Shown: piece by piece, positions 21,201-31,471 of the stretch | Numbering within the stretch: the first letter of the stretch is position 1 | Layout: each line of letters starts with the position of its first letter | Origin: Nitrosomonas eutropha | GTDB lineage: Bacteria > Pseudomonadota > Gammaproteobacteria > Burkholderiales > Nitrosomonadaceae | Length of the DNA: 64,000 bases | Direction of reading: 5' to 3' | NCBI RefSeq assembly: GCF_900116685.1 | Contig: NZ_FPBL01000006.1 | Location: 62,001 to 126,000, forward strand | Notes under the pieces: generated by a model | Databases searched by the model: none | What the model was told of the DNA's origin: nothing | Seen by the model: the letters and a program-made list of their open reading frames with translations, nothing else | Position numbers and translations under genes: made by a program

Positions 21201-22007
21201 CCGGCAATCCTGCAGGATAAGGTCGTCGGAGAAGCAGCCAGCAACCTGTTCCGGGATGCACAGGTGATGCTCAGAAAAATTATCGAGCAGAAATGGCTTG
21301 CAGCCAACGCTGTTATCGGTCTGTTTCCAGCCAATACCGTCAACGGGGATGATATCGAGATTTATGCCGACCGCAGTCGCAACAAAGTGATCATGACCTG
21401 GCATTCCTTGCGGCAACAGACGGCAAAACCCTCGGGGCGTCCCAATCTGGCACTGGCCGATTTTATTGCGCCACGAGAGACCGGGATAGATGACACCATC
21501 GGTTTGTTTGCTGTCAGCTCCGGTTTCGGTATTGATGAGCGCGTACGTGCTTTTGAAGCTGAGAATGATGACTACAGCGCGATTATATTGAAAGCATTGG
21601 CTGATCGTCTGGCTGAAGCGTTTGCGGAACATATGCATGCACGGGTACGACGGGAATTCTGGGGATATATGAAAGATGAAAGCCTCGACAATGAACAGTT
21701 GATCGACGAGCAATATCTGGGAATCCGTCCGGCACCGGGCTATCCTGCCTGTCCTGATCATACCGAGAAGGGACCGTTGTTTGCTGTGCTTGAAGCGGAA
21801 AAACGGAGTGGGATTATCGTGACGGAATCCTTTGCCATGGTACCGACTGCTGCTGTGTCTGGTTTTTACATTTCCCATCCCGAATCCAAGTATTTTGCGG
21901 TTGGCAAAATCGGCAAGGATCAGGTTGAAGATTACGCAAGACGCAAGGGGTGGACGCTGGAAAAAGCAGAGCGATGGCTGGCGCCTGCTCTGGCGTATGA
22001 ACGCTGA
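18294..22007 (+). CDS. metH: Cobalamin-dependent methionine synthase
   Basis: Transfers the methyl group of methyltetrahydrofolate to homocysteine via B12. All four modules are present. The homocysteine domain (1-330) has Zn ligands in GINCALG and GGCCGTTP (Cys near 249, 313, 314). The pterin domain spans about 350-620 ([15 protein letters not shown]). The B12 module (about 650-890) has DVHDIGKNI, whose His (about 767) is the lower ligand of cobalt. The reactivation domain (about 905-1237) carries RRxFWGY-like and [15 protein letters not shown] motifs for AdoMet. The 1237-aa length is usual. No B12 riboswitch fits in the 55-nt gap from gltX. The product needs cobalamin, so the cell must import or make it. 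Confidence 0.97.
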   Translation: MTMPDRADLLKQLLAERILMLDGAMGTMIQSYKLSESDYRGERFADFPHDLKGNNDLLCLTKPEVIRAIHRAYLEAGSDIIETNTFNSNAPSMADYHMQDLVYELNVAGARLACEEARAMEAKQPDKPRFVAGVIGPTTKTASLSPDVNDPGFRAITFDDLVESYTESVSGLVDGGADILLVETIFDTLNAKAALFAIEQYFETHGLRLPVMISVTITDASGRNLSGQTPEAFWNSVRHARPLSVGINCALGAELMRPYVQELSNVSEVYTSAHPNAGLPNPLAETGYDETPEYTARLIKDFAQSGFVNIVGGCCGTTPEHIAAIVEAVQNIPPRKLPDIPKKLRLSGLEPLSIDESSLFVNVGERTNVTGSKAFARLVLSGNYAEGLVVARNQVENGAQIIDINMDEGMLDSQKAMVTFLNLVASEPDISRLPIMVDSSRWSVIEAGLKCIQGKAIINSISLKEGEEEFLLHAKLARRYGAAVIVMAFDESGQADTLQRKVDICTRSYHTLIEQADFPPEDIIFDPNIFAIATGIEEHSNYAVDFIEATRLIREALPYAKISGGVSNVSFSFRGNEPIREAIHTAFLYHAVKAGMTMGIVNAGQLGVYSDISPDLLEHVEDVLLNRRPDATERLVEFAENFKGQKKEQVEDLAWRDEPVRQRLIHALVRGINTYIVEDTELIRQEIDSQGGKPIEVIEGPLMDGMNVVGDLFGAGKMFLPQVVKSARVMKQAVAYLLPYIEAEKKISGDNKPKGKLVIATVKGDVHDIGKNIVSVVLQCNNFEVVNLGVMVPSAQILETARREQADMIGVSGLITPSLEEMAHVAREMEREQFTIPLLIGGATTSRVHTAVKIAPHYSGVTVWVPDASRAVGVCSNLMSQDMRDGYIQQVKAEQEKNREQHKNKKGPSKLLIFEEARANAFKTDWNRYTPPAPGFLGLRTLNNYPLETLVPYIDWTPFFQAWELHGRYPAILQDKVVGEAASNLFRDAQVMLRKIIEQKWLAANAVIGLFPANTVNGDDIEIYADRSRNKVIMTWHSLRQQTAKPSGRPNLALADFIAPRETGIDDTIGLFAVSSGFGIDERVRAFEAENDDYSAIILKALADRLAEAFAEHMHARVRREFWGYMKDESLDNEQLIDEQYLGIRPAPGYPACPDHTEKGPLFAVLEAEKRSGIIVTESFAMVPTAAVSGFYISHPESKYFAVGKIGKDQVEDYARRKGWTLEKAERWLAPALAYER

Positions 22008-22180
22008 TTACTGTCTGTAGCAACACATTTTTACCCTTCCAGGATTATTTCAGAAATGGTGTGTAATCTTTCCCTAAATCTGTGAAATTTTGCGATGATT
22101 ATCGGTGCAATGCAGGGGATGTGGTGGCCGATTTTTTTTGTGCGATTGCCTGGGATATTATTTACTGAGGGGAATGGAAA

Positions 22181-23524
22181 ATGAAATACAGCAGTATCGA
22201 GGAATTCAAGAATTATGTTTCTGAAAGGAATCCGGGGCAGCCGGAATTCCTGCAGGCTGTTTCAGAAGTCATTGAAAGTTTGTGGCCTTTTATCGTTGAT
22301 CATTCCCGCTACGCTGAGCAGGGGTTGCTGGACCGGCTGATCGAACCGGAACGCATGATTGTATTTCGTGTAGCGTGGGTGGATGACCGGGGCGAAGTCA
22401 GAGTCAATCGGGGATATCGCATTCAATATAACTCCGCAATCGGGCCATACAAAGGGGGCACGCGGTTTCACCCGTCAGTTAATCTTTCCATTCTCAAGTT
22501 TCTTGCTTTTGAGCAGACCTTTAAAAACGCATTGACAACTTTACCCATGGGTGGAGGTAAAGGTGGATCGGATTTTGATCCCAAGGGTAAAAGTCCCGGA
22601 GAAATCATGCGCTTCTGTCAGGCATATGCAACTGAACTGTTCCGGCATGTCGGGGCGGATACAGATGTGCCCGCCGGGGATATTGGCGTGGGTGGCAGGG
22701 AAGTTGGTTATATGGCCGGCATGGTCAAGAAACTGACTAACCGGGCGGATTGCGTGTTTACCGGCAAAGGATTGAGTTTTGGTGGATCCTTGCTGCGGCC
22801 GGAAGCAACTGGGTATGGGCTGGTCTATTTTGCTGAAGAGATGCTAAATCATGTCGGCCGTTCATTGAAGGACATGCGCGTGGCCGTGTCCGGTTCCGGA
22901 AATGTAGCACAGTTTGCCATTGACAAAGCGATGTCGCTGGGAGCCAAGGTGATCACTGTTTCCGACTCAAGTGGCACGGTGGTGGATGAAGCCGGCTTTA
23001 CGCCGGAGAAACTGGCGATTCTGGCTGAAGTCAAGAATCGCTTTTACGGGCGTGTAAACGAGTATGCCGAAAGAGTGGGCGCGCAATTCCTTTCATGCGA
23101 AAAACCGTGGAATGTACCGGTGGATGTCGCTTTGCCATGTGCGACGCAGAACGAGTTGAATGATAATGATGCTGCGATACTGGTCAAGAATGGGGTGAGT
23201 TGTGTGGCTGAGGGTGCAAATATGCCTTGTACTGCAGGGGCGATAGAACGATTCCAATATGCAAAAATACTGTTTGCACCCGGTAAGGCAAGCAATGCCG
23301 GAGGGGTAGCCACTTCAGGTCTGGAGATGAGCCAACAGGCCATGCGGCTTTCCTGGACAAGTGGCGAGGTGGATATGCGCCTGCATGAAATTATGCGCGC
23401 CATTCACCGTTCTTGTATCGGGTACGGCAAGAAGAATGACGGCGTGGTTAATTATGTGGATGGCGCGAATATAGCCGGATTTTTGAAAGTGGCGGAAGCA
23501 ATGCTGGCACAAGGCGTTATCTGA
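22181..23524 (+). CDS. gdhA: NADP-specific glutamate dehydrogenase
   Basis: Reductive amination of 2-oxoglutarate with ammonium to glutamate, the likely main ammonium-assimilation step if the host is an ammonia oxidiser. The 447-aa length fits the small hexameric class. Visible motifs are GPYKGGTRFHPSVN, LPMGGGKGGSDFDPKG (with the active-site Lys), PAGDIGVGGREVGYM and the nucleotide-binding SGSGNVAQFA. AGGGGAA 5-10 nt before the ATG is a good ribosome binding site. The gene stands alone between metH and slt, with gaps of 173 and 194 nt. Confidence 0.96.
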   Translation: MKYSSIEEFKNYVSERNPGQPEFLQAVSEVIESLWPFIVDHSRYAEQGLLDRLIEPERMIVFRVAWVDDRGEVRVNRGYRIQYNSAIGPYKGGTRFHPSVNLSILKFLAFEQTFKNALTTLPMGGGKGGSDFDPKGKSPGEIMRFCQAYATELFRHVGADTDVPAGDIGVGGREVGYMAGMVKKLTNRADCVFTGKGLSFGGSLLRPEATGYGLVYFAEEMLNHVGRSLKDMRVAVSGSGNVAQFAIDKAMSLGAKVITVSDSSGTVVDEAGFTPEKLAILAEVKNRFYGRVNEYAERVGAQFLSCEKPWNVPVDVALPCATQNELNDNDAAILVKNGVSCVAEGANMPCTAGAIERFQYAKILFAPGKASNAGGVATSGLEMSQQAMRLSWTSGEVDMRLHEIMRAIHRSCIGYGKKNDGVVNYVDGANIAGFLKVAEAMLAQGVI

Positions 23525-23718
23525 TCACGAAAAGTACTGCGCATCTTTTTGAGTGGATTGGTTCTGGCAATAATAGATGAACGATGCTCCTTCTTATTGT
23601 GACATGAATGTGTTGTTTCCTCTGTAGGCTGGGTTGGCTGCAATCGGTTTGTAAATAGATCGGCTGATTGCACTATCGGATTCAATCTTGATCATGGTTT
23701 TAAATGGATGGGTAGGTC

Positions 23719-25626
23719 ATGAGTAAAGTGCTTGCCGGGTTATTGCTGGTGTTCTGGACGCAACTGCTTATTGCAGGAGGGGATGAGGATTACCTGAAAA
23801 TACGGGAAGCATTCCGGATGGGTAATGCGGCGCGGGTTGCCGAATATGCCGAGCATATGAAGCGCCATGTGTTGTCACCTTATGCCGAATATTTCCAGCT
23901 GCGACTATCATTGACTACAGTGGATACAGGCACAATCAGGGCTTTTCTTGCTCGTTACGATGGCAGTTTTGTGGCAGACAGATTGCGGGGAGACTGGCTG
24001 CAGATTCTCGGCAAACGTCAGCAGTGGACGACGTTTGCCGAGGAATACCCAAAGCTGGTCAACCGGGAAGACAGTTTGCAATGTTATGCATTGCAACACC
24101 GGCTCGCCACGGGAGATAAAACAGCGAGCACAGAGGTTCGCTCACTCTGGTTTACCGGGCGCGATATGCCAGCCAGTTGCGTGACTGTATTCGATTCATT
24201 AATTGGAGCCGGCGCAATCTCGGCGGAGGATGTCTGGACTCGGATCAGGTTGGCTTTCGAAGCCGGCAATACCGGCGTGGCCAAAAGCATAAACAAATAC
24301 CTGCCACGTCAGCAGGCGCTTGATTTACAGAAACTGGGTGCTGCTGCCAAAGATGCCAGACGTTTCCTTGATCGACAGGCAACGTTTAAATCCCGCGCGG
24401 ATCGGGAAATCGTATTGTTCGCATTGTTACGCCTGCTGCGCAGCGAGACCAATCAGGCATTTGCCCGCTGGCATAAAATTCGCGGACAGTTTCCTGAAGC
24501 AGATCAATCTTACTTCATGGGAAATCTTGCCTACTGGGCTGCAATCAGGCAGGATGCGCGCGCTCTGAACTGGTTCATGGAGGCCGCCCGGGGCAGGCAT
24601 GCCTATCCACTGTCTGAAACCCGACATGCATGGAAAGCACGGATAGCACTGCGTGAAGGAAACTGGAAGATCTTACTGAACAGCATCAGCCAAATGCCTG
24701 CCGCCATGCAGCAGGAAGATGTCTGGCGTTACTGGCGTGCGCGTGCGCTGAAAATCAGCAAAAAGAATGTGGAAGCCAATGCTTTGCTGATTCCCTTGAG
24801 TCATGAACACAGTTTCTATGGACAGATGGCTAGGGAAGAGTTGGGTGAGATGCTCAGCGTCCCGGCCACCGAATATCAGGTCAAGCCTCGGGAAATTCAT
24901 CGCATGGAACAAAATCCAGGGATCCGTCGAGCTTTGGCACTGTATCGGATGAACCAGCGAGTGGAGGCGAACCGCGAGTGGATCTGGACAGTGCAGCATT
25001 TCAGTGATGCGCAGCTGCTGGCAGCGGCCAAAGTGGCCCAGCGTTATGGTATTTATGACCGTGCAATCAATACTGCAATCAAAACGGTTAGCCATCATGA
25101 TTTCAACTTGCGCTATCTGGCGCCTTATCGTGAGCAGATGCGCCCTGTTCTGCAACAGCAGCAACTGGATGAGGCGTTTGTATACGGGCTGATACGACAG
25201 GAGAGCCGCTTTATCGCGGATATTAAATCCGGCGCTGGTGCAATCGGCCTGATGCAGCTGATGCCGGCCACTGCCAAGTGGGTAGCCGGCAAACTGGGGG
25301 TGCGTGATTTTCATACCAGTCTGGTCACGGACATCAATACCAACCTCCAGTTAGGCACCTATTATCTGAAGCATGTGCTGGATCAGCTGGATGATCAACC
25401 ACTGCTGGCTGCAGCTGCCTATAACGCCGGACCTGGCCGGGCAAAGCAATGGAAGGATACGCACCCTCTGGAAGGGGCAATTTATGCCGAAACCATTCCG
25501 TTCAATGAAACACGCGACTATGTCAAAGTGGTATTGAGCAATTCGATGTACTATGCCAGTAATTTTGAACAACTTGATCGGCCAACTCTGAAACAACGGC
25601 TCGGGATCGTTGCACCGAAGCGCTGA
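23719..25626 (+). CDS. slt: Soluble lytic murein transglycosylase (Slt70 type)
   Basis: Periplasmic enzyme that cleaves peptidoglycan glycan strands with formation of 1,6-anhydromuramic ends. It has a signal peptide (about residues 1-20), a long alpha-helical superhelix (20-450) and a C-terminal SLT catalytic domain: RQESRFIADIKSGAGAIGLM with catalytic Glu 495, then LMPATAKWVA, NLQLGTYYL and AYNAGPGRAKQW. The 635-aa length matches Slt70. It ends 10 nt before the cca start. Confidence 0.93.
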   Translation: MSKVLAGLLLVFWTQLLIAGGDEDYLKIREAFRMGNAARVAEYAEHMKRHVLSPYAEYFQLRLSLTTVDTGTIRAFLARYDGSFVADRLRGDWLQILGKRQQWTTFAEEYPKLVNREDSLQCYALQHRLATGDKTASTEVRSLWFTGRDMPASCVTVFDSLIGAGAISAEDVWTRIRLAFEAGNTGVAKSINKYLPRQQALDLQKLGAAAKDARRFLDRQATFKSRADREIVLFALLRLLRSETNQAFARWHKIRGQFPEADQSYFMGNLAYWAAIRQDARALNWFMEAARGRHAYPLSETRHAWKARIALREGNWKILLNSISQMPAAMQQEDVWRYWRARALKISKKNVEANALLIPLSHEHSFYGQMAREELGEMLSVPATEYQVKPREIHRMEQNPGIRRALALYRMNQRVEANREWIWTVQHFSDAQLLAAAKVAQRYGIYDRAINTAIKTVSHHDFNLRYLAPYREQMRPVLQQQQLDEAFVYGLIRQESRFIADIKSGAGAIGLMQLMPATAKWVAGKLGVRDFHTSLVTDINTNLQLGTYYLKHVLDQLDDQPLLAAAAYNAGPGRAKQWKDTHPLEGAIYAETIPFNETRDYVKVVLSNSMYYASNFEQLDRPTLKQRLGIVAPKR

Positions 25627-25636
25627 TGTATCGGAC

Positions 25637-26875
25637 ATGAAGATTTATCGGGTAGGAGGCTCAGTACGTGATGAACTGCTGGGCTTACCTGTCAAGGATC
25701 AGGATTATGTGGTGGTGGGTGCTACGCCGGAAGATATGACCCGCCTGGGCTATCGTCCGGTAGGTAAGGATTTCCCGGTATTCCTGCATCCTGAAACACA
25801 CGAACAGTACGCGCTGGCGCGGACTGAACGAAAAATCGCCCGAGGGTACAAGGGTTTTGCGATTTACGCCACGCCCGAAGTGACGCTGCAGGAAGACCTG
25901 GCCCGGCGCGATTTAACAATCAATGCCATAGCAAAAGATGAAGCCGGCAATATTATTGATCCGTTTGGCGGGATTGCCGATTTGCAGGCAGGTATCCTGC
26001 GTCATATTGGTCCGGCATTTGTTGAAGATCCCGTGAGAGTGCTACGGGTTGCTCGGTTTGCTGCCCGCTTTGGTTTTCAGGTCGCACCGGAAACGTTTGA
26101 ACTGATGAAAGAGATTGTTCATACCGGTGAGACGGAGGCGCTGGTCGCGGAGCGGGTTTGGCAGGAAATAGCCAATGGCCTGATGGAGCAGCATCCTTCG
26201 CGTATGTTCCACGTTTTGCGGGAATGTCGTGCCCTTGCCCGTATTTTGCCCGAGATAGATGCGTTATTCGGCGTGCCGCAGCCCGCACATGCGCATCCTG
26301 AAATTGATACTAGCATTCACGTCATGATGGTTATTGATTATGCCGCATCGCAGCAATACCCCCTTGAGGTGCGTTTTGCCGGATTAACCCATGATCTGGG
26401 GAAAGGCACGACACCTCCTGATGAATGGCCGCGTCATATCGGCCACGAAGCGCGCAGTGTGGAACTGGTCATGGACTTGTGTGAGCGTGTCCGGGTGCCG
26501 CGAGAATCCAGGGATCTGGCGCTACTGGTGGCACGTTTTCATGGCGACGTTCATCGGGCACTGGAATTACGCCCCGGCACCATTGCCGATATGTTGCAGG
26601 CAACCGATGCCTATCGCAAAAAAGCGCGCTTCAAGGCTTTTCTGCAGGCATGTGCCAGCGATTTTCACGGCCGATCAGGTTTTGCTGATCAACCCTATCC
26701 GCAGGCGGAGCATTTAAGCAAGGCACTACAGGCTGCAAATAGCGTCGATGCAGGTGCTATTGCCATGCAGCTCAGTCAATCACATGCTGGAGATACGGAT
26801 TTGCCGATGCGGATCAAGCGTCAGGTCTATGCTATACGAGTTGATCGGATCAAATCCCTTCTTTCAAATCCGTAA
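25637..26875 (+). CDS. cca: CCA-adding tRNA nucleotidyltransferase (multifunctional)
   Basis: Adds or repairs the 3'-CCA of tRNA. The frame opens at 25610, but ATG 25637 gives MKIYRVGGSVRDELLG, the family start. The polymerase-beta core shows GGSVRD (7-12), catalytic DQD (21-23), the nucleotide-selecting stretch EDLARRDLTINAIA, and RVLRVARFAARFGF. A C-terminal HD domain (THDLGKGTTP near 250-260) marks the gammaproteobacterial/betaproteobacterial type with phosphohydrolase activities. The 412-aa length is normal. Its last 26 nt overlap the end of the convergent ABC exporter gene. Confidence 0.95.
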   Translation: MKIYRVGGSVRDELLGLPVKDQDYVVVGATPEDMTRLGYRPVGKDFPVFLHPETHEQYALARTERKIARGYKGFAIYATPEVTLQEDLARRDLTINAIAKDEAGNIIDPFGGIADLQAGILRHIGPAFVEDPVRVLRVARFAARFGFQVAPETFELMKEIVHTGETEALVAERVWQEIANGLMEQHPSRMFHVLRECRALARILPEIDALFGVPQPAHAHPEIDTSIHVMMVIDYAASQQYPLEVRFAGLTHDLGKGTTPPDEWPRHIGHEARSVELVMDLCERVRVPRESRDLALLVARFHGDVHRALELRPGTIADMLQATDAYRKKARFKAFLQACASDFHGRSGFADQPYPQAEHLSKALQAANSVDAGAIAMQLSQSHAGDTDLPMRIKRQVYAIRVDRIKSLLSNP

Positions 26876-28574
26876 CAGCGGGCAGGCCGCTGTCCGACAA
26901 TAATTCTGCTTTGCCATTCGAGACAATGAATACCCGGCTTGCTGCGTTAATCACAGCAGGCTGATGGGAAACAGCGATGATCGTGAATTCATTTGATAGA
27001 TTTTGCAGTGTTGTGCAGATAATACGTTCGCTTTCCGGGTCCAGTGCACTGGTGGGCTCATCCAGCAATAACAGTTTCGGTTGATGCGCCAGTGCCCTGG
27101 CAATGGCAATGCGTTGTCGTTGTCCTCCGGACAGCATGCCGCCGCGTTCTCCGACAATAGTATGAATCCCATCGGGAAGTGAATTGACGAAATCCCACGC
27201 ACCAGCCTGTCTGAGCGCGCGTTCCGCATCCTCAGTGCTGATAGCGGAATCACCCACGAGAATATTGCTCAGGATAGTGTCATGTAGCAATACCGTATCC
27301 TGGGAAACATAGCCGATCATATGCCGCCAACGACGCAGATCAATGTTGTGCAAGGATACGCCATCAATCAGGATTTCACCGGATTCCGGTTCTGCCAGTC
27401 CGCAGAGCAGATCAAGCAATGTGCTTTTGCCTGCACCTGAAGAACCAATGAGAGCGGTGAACGAATGAACCGGGATTTCTATATTCAAATCACTGAATAT
27501 GGTTTTTCGTTCATAGCTGAAGGCAATATGTCGCAGATACAGACCCTGTTCCAGGGTCGGTATCAATGTACCAGTTGATCTTTCTGCCTCCATGCGCGCT
27601 TCTTCAGCAGCACTGCGCAAGGCCCAGTAGGCACTTTCCTGTGCCACAAGCTGCTGATAGCGGCGCTGGGTTTTATTCAGTAATCCCAGCACCCGGGTCA
27701 GCAGAAATACCATGACCATGACTTCCGGCAGGGACAATTTCCAGATGACCAGTGCGAGGTAGAGGCCACTTGCGGTCAGAGCTGCCAGAATGGGTTCCTG
27801 CAAGGCTAGCAGAGCTGCACGGTTGGTCACTTCTTTACGCGTGGCTTTTTCCAGCAACCGGGTTTGTTCGCGGAGAATAACGTCGGCCACATTATCACGT
27901 GCCATTGCTTTCAGAGATTTCACCGAGCCGAGCACATCAGATAGATAGGTCAGCAAATGACGCAGTAGATGAGTCTGCTTATTACCGGCGCGTTTGGTTG
28001 CCCTGACCAGCCGGTGCAATACCACAAACAGGATTGCTCCGATGATCAGCGATCCCAGCGTCGCCTCCCAGGAAATGAACAAGGCCACGATGCTGTATAC
28101 CAGTGCCTCAATTGCCAGCGCCAGTACATTAACACTGTGCTCAAAACCGTTGGCGGCACGATAGGCTTCGGTAGCAATTGAATTTGCCAGTGCCCCGGCG
28201 GGCTGGCGCAGATAGTATTGCCAGCGGCTGGCAAGCAGCGCTTTGATCAGATCCAGTCGTAGCGCGGTAGCAACATGGGCGACGGTATGACCGACCTGCT
28301 GGTTGGTCAGCAGCAGAATGGCACCCTTGAGGAACATGCCACCAACGATAACCAGCAGAATGGTTTCCAGCGTAGGTTCCAGCCTGATCTCATGTAGCAT
28401 ATTGACAACCAGCTGCCCCATTTTGGAATCAATCGATTCTCCTACTGCGATGGATAGCAGGGGAAGCAGCGCAGTCAGGCTGAGGGCTTCAGCGGCACCC
28501 GCCAGCAGCAGCGCAACCAGCACGAATGCACTGCGCCTTGGAAAGACCATGATGTAGGTGATCAGTGTGCGCAT
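26850..28574 (-). CDS. ABC exporter half-transporter (permease-ATPase fusion)
   Basis: A 574-aa MsbA/DPL-like exporter, expected to act as a dimer in the inner membrane. Six membrane segments fill residues 1-310. The ATPase domain carries Walker A GSSGAGKST (near 385), the signature LSGGQRQR (near 490), Walker B LLLLDEPTSALD and a switch His in AVSHQP. The substrate is not evident; lipids, glycans, peptides or drugs are all possible. It is followed closely by dapF upstream on the same strand (18 nt). The 3' end overlaps cca tail to tail by 26 nt. Confidence 0.85.
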   Translation of the reverse strand: MRTLITYIMVFPRRSAFVLVALLLAGAAEALSLTALLPLLSIAVGESIDSKMGQLVVNMLHEIRLEPTLETILLVIVGGMFLKGAILLLTNQQVGHTVAHVATALRLDLIKALLASRWQYYLRQPAGALANSIATEAYRAANGFEHSVNVLALAIEALVYSIVALFISWEATLGSLIIGAILFVVLHRLVRATKRAGNKQTHLLRHLLTYLSDVLGSVKSLKAMARDNVADVILREQTRLLEKATRKEVTNRAALLALQEPILAALTASGLYLALVIWKLSLPEVMVMVFLLTRVLGLLNKTQRRYQQLVAQESAYWALRSAAEEARMEAERSTGTLIPTLEQGLYLRHIAFSYERKTIFSDLNIEIPVHSFTALIGSSGAGKSTLLDLLCGLAEPESGEILIDGVSLHNIDLRRWRHMIGYVSQDTVLLHDTILSNILVGDSAISTEDAERALRQAGAWDFVNSLPDGIHTIVGERGGMLSGGQRQRIAIARALAHQPKLLLLDEPTSALDPESERIICTTLQNLSNEFTIIAVSHQPAVINAASRVFIVSNGKAELLSDSGLPAVTDLKEGI

Positions 28575-28592
28575 GATAGAACAAGGAGGTGT

Positions 28593-29429
28593 TTACAGAT
28601 CAATTGTGCCTTCAAATACGGTAACAGCCGACCCGGTCATCCAGACCGGGTGATTTTCTCCTTCCCAGCAGATACGAAGATAGCCGCCACGCATGGCTAC
28701 CTGCACCTCGGGATCCAGTAAACCGCGTGCAATACCGCAAACTACTGCAGCACAGGCGCCTGTTCCACAAGCCAGGGTCTCTCCGACTCCTCTTTCAAAA
28801 ACGCGCAACCGGATATGTGTGCGATCCACAATTTGCATATAGCCAGCATTAACCTTTTCAGGAAAAAGTGGATGTGATTCGATGAAAGGACCTTCGCTTG
28901 TAACTGGCGCCGAATCGATGTCGGATACGATCTGTACAGCATGCGGATTGCCCATTGAAACGACAGAAATTTTGATTTCCCTGTCATTGATGTGCAACGG
29001 ATAGGTGAGGGCACGCTGCTGCGTAATAAAAGGAATTTGCGCCGGATCGAACCGGGGAATCCCCATATTGACGGAAACTTCACCATTATTTTCGATCGTC
29101 GGCGTGATAATGCCGCGTGCGGTTTCCACGCGAATTGTATTTTTGTCAGTCAGGCTGTAGTCACGCACAAAACGGGCAAAGCAGCGGGCGCCATTGCCAC
29201 ATTGTTCAACTTCTCCACCATCGGCATTGAAGATACGATAGCGAAAATCTCCTCCTTCCCTGGCCTGCTCCACAATCAGCAGTTGATCGAATCCAATGCC
29301 GAAATGACGATCCGCCAGCCGGCGGATCGTGGTGGGATCCAGGGAAGTGAGGGAGGTTGGCTGGCTGATTGCATCAATGACAATGAAATCATTTCCCAGC
29401 CCGTGCATTTTCGTAAACTGTAATTTCAT
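28593..29429 (-). CDS. dapF: Diaminopimelate epimerase
   Basis: Converts LL- to meso-diaminopimelate for lysine and peptidoglycan synthesis. The paired catalytic cysteines are visible as Cys 77 ([10 protein letters not shown]) and Cys 221 ([12 protein letters not shown]). The N-terminus [19 protein letters not shown] is classical. Length 278 aa is normal. It lies upstream of the ABC exporter gene with an 18-nt gap, likely one transcript. Confidence 0.96.
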   Translation of the reverse strand: MKLQFTKMHGLGNDFIVIDAISQPTSLTSLDPTTIRRLADRHFGIGFDQLLIVEQAREGGDFRYRIFNADGGEVEQCGNGARCFARFVRDYSLTDKNTIRVETARGIITPTIENNGEVSVNMGIPRFDPAQIPFITQQRALTYPLHINDREIKISVVSMGNPHAVQIVSDIDSAPVTSEGPFIESHPLFPEKVNAGYMQIVDRTHIRLRVFERGVGETLACGTGACAAVVCGIARGLLDPEVQVAMRGGYLRICWEGENHPVWMTGSAVTVFEGTIDL

Positions 29430-29830
29430 CTGTAGAGTCTTTCAGGTTTATCGGAAAGTGTGTAGACGTTCCGAGTGAGCTGATGGATGTAATTTAATCC
29501 CGGGAACAAATGTCATATTTTCCTGCTTGACCATGATGGAACGCAACTCTACTATATTAAGCACAAAAATGTCAGAACCTGGCTGTGATAATGGGGGGTG
29601 CGCTTCCATTCCCGATTGTCATTAAATGCGGGGATGAGAAAGGTTGCAAGGATAGTATTATGCTACTGTCATCGCTTTACATCATGCAACTTCCGGTTTT
29701 GTGTTGGTAACCCGTTAAATTTGCTGGTATCCCCGATTTTCAGATCACGTTTCTTTTGCTTGTCTGTGTGCTTGTTTACGCTCTTCCGGAGAGTTTTCCG
29801 GAAAAATCCAAATTCAAGGATCATCGAAAT
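29430..29830. other. Intergenic region between dapF and the secretion operon (401 bp)
   Basis: The divergent control region of dapF and the gsp-like operon. It contains one good sigma70-like promoter (29527-29555) and two copies of TTCCGGA 12 bp apart near 29784-29802. A 78-codon plus-strand frame here lacks a ribosome binding site and looks non-coding. No RNA gene seen. Confidence 0.5.
29527..29555 (+). promoter_or_regulatory. Candidate sigma70 promoter of the gsp-like operon
   Basis: TTGACC (-35, 5 of 6 consensus) and TACTAT (-10, 4 of 6) with a 17-bp spacer. It would start a leader of about 270 nt before gspG, long enough to hold further control. Confidence 0.4.
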
Positions 29831-30268
29831 ATGAAGCATGTATCAAACATCCGGTTGCGTGTGGTTTATGAACGCGGATTCACCTTGCTCGAATTGCTGG
29901 TTGTCATGGTGATTATTGGCCTGCTGGCGGCTTATGTTGGCCCCAAGTATTTTTCACAGGTGGGTAAATCTGAAGTCAAAATGGCCCAGGCACAGATAGA
30001 TTCTCTGGAAAAGGCACTGCATCAGTATCGGCTGGATGTCGGAACATATCCCACCACCGAGCAGGGGTTAAACGCACTACTCGCTGCGCCCGCCAACGAA
30101 CCGAAATGGCAGGGGCCCTATTTGAGTAAACGTTTGCCACCAGATCCATGGGGCAAGCCTTATCAGTATAAATATCCGGGTACACAGAGTGATTTTGATT
30201 TGTTCTCGTTTGGTAAGGATGGTCAGCCAGGTGGTAGCGGTGAAGATGCGGATATCACCAACTGGTAG
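29831..30268 (+). CDS. gspG: Type II secretion major pseudopilin GspG
   Basis: Main subunit of the periplasmic pseudopilus. From ATG 29831 the protein has 145 aa with a 16-residue prepilin leader cut at G16/F17 (ERG-FTLLELLVVMVIIG) and Glu at mature position 5. The globular part shows the GspG signature: YRLDVGTYPTTEQGLNALL, LPPDPWGKPYQY and a calcium-site-like region near the end (SFGKDGQPGGSGEDADI). An upstream ATG at 29756 would add 25 implausible residues. First gene of the secretion operon. A prepilin peptidase is not encoded in this window. Confidence 0.94.
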   Translation: MKHVSNIRLRVVYERGFTLLELLVVMVIIGLLAAYVGPKYFSQVGKSEVKMAQAQIDSLEKALHQYRLDVGTYPTTEQGLNALLAAPANEPKWQGPYLSKRLPPDPWGKPYQYKYPGTQSDFDLFSFGKDGQPGGSGEDADITNW

Positions 30269-30286
30269 CCGTATTCAATCCCGTTG

Positions 30287-31471
30287 ATGCGCTACACGGT
30301 AAAAGCTTTACTGGCTGGAAAGGGCGCTGTGTTGCTTGAGCTTGAGGCAGCCAGCGAAGCTGATGTTCGCAATCAGATCAGCGCTCAGGGTGGCGTAGTA
30401 CTGAATATCCGGCGGAATTTCTCAGGTTTGCTTTCCAGGCCGCGTTCGCGGTTTCCATTATCCAATTTCTCCCAGGAACTGCTTGCCTTGCTGACAGCCG
30501 GCCTGAATCTGGTAGAAGGAATTGAAACCCTGGTTGAAAAAGAAGAAGACAGTACGGTGCGCGAATTGCAGCAGCAGATATTGGTGCGATTGCATGAAGG
30601 GATGACACTCTCACGTGCGCTGGAATCTCATCCGCAAGCATTTCCGCCGCTGTACGTCGCCACGATTCGCGCCAGCGAGCAAACGGGAGATCTGGCAGAA
30701 GCATTGACACGTTATCTCATTTACCAGTCGCAAATGGATCTGGTTCGCAAGAAGCTGGTGGGTGCATCCATCTATCCGGTTTTGCTGTTGGTGCTGGGGG
30801 GGCTGGTGGCCATTTTTCTGTTGGTGTTTGTCGTGCCAAAATTCAGTGCCATCTATGAAGATATGGGTACGGATCTACCCTGGATGTCCATGCTGTTAAT
30901 CGAATGGGGGCATCTGGTGCAAAAGAATGGCTGGATGTTAGCAGGCGCTGTAACGGTTATGCTGACCGCAGTGCTTTACACACTTTCGCAACCGCAGGTT
31001 CGAGCACACCTGCTGCAAGCGCTATGGCGCATTCCGGCAATTGGCGAGCGGATGCGGGTTTACCAGCTTGCCCGTTTCTATAAAACATTGGGCATGCTGC
31101 TGCGTGGTGGGATTCCCGTGACACAGGCGCTGGAAATGGTCAGTGATCTGTTGCAACCGCATTTTCGTCCCCGTGTAAAAATTGCTGCAACACTGATTCG
31201 TGAAGGTAGCACGATTTCCAGTGCGATGCAGCGTGCAGAACTGACTACTGCAGTGGGCAGCCGTATGTTGCGGGTGGGTGAGCGTACCGGCATGATGGGC
31301 GACATGATGGAGCGTATCGGCAATTTTCACGATGAGGAAATTGGGCGCTGGGTTGAGTGGACCACCAAGTTGATCGAGCCGCTGTTGATGGCAGTAATCG
31401 GAACCGTCATCGGCGGCATCATCATTCTCATGTATCTGCCGATTTTTGAGCTGGCCGGGAGTATCAATTGA
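30287..31471 (+). CDS. gspF: Type II secretion inner-membrane protein GspF
   Basis: Polytopic platform protein that couples the ATPase to pseudopilus assembly. Two T2SSF domains are seen (about residues 60-185 and 265-385), each starting with a helical cytoplasmic part (FSQELLALLTAGLNLVEGIE and YKTLGMLLRGGIPVTQALEM), with three membrane segments. ATG 30287 is chosen over the adjacent TTG 30284. The stop overlaps the TTG start of gspE (TTGA). Confidence 0.93.
   Translation: MRYTVKALLAGKGAVLLELEAASEADVRNQISAQGGVVLNIRRNFSGLLSRPRSRFPLSNFSQELLALLTAGLNLVEGIETLVEKEEDSTVRELQQQILVRLHEGMTLSRALESHPQAFPPLYVATIRASEQTGDLAEALTRYLIYQSQMDLVRKKLVGASIYPVLLLVLGGLVAIFLLVFVVPKFSAIYEDMGTDLPWMSMLLIEWGHLVQKNGWMLAGAVTVMLTAVLYTLSQPQVRAHLLQALWRIPAIGERMRVYQLARFYKTLGMLLRGGIPVTQALEMVSDLLQPHFRPRVKIAATLIREGSTISSAMQRAELTTAVGSRMLRVGERTGMMGDMMERIGNFHDEEIGRWVEWTTKLIEPLLMAVIGTVIGGIIILMYLPIFELAGSIN

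Noticed and set aside
20931-21878. 315-codon minus-strand frame inside metH
   Set aside because: Antisense shadow of the B12-reactivation domain region; no recognisable fold and no leader.
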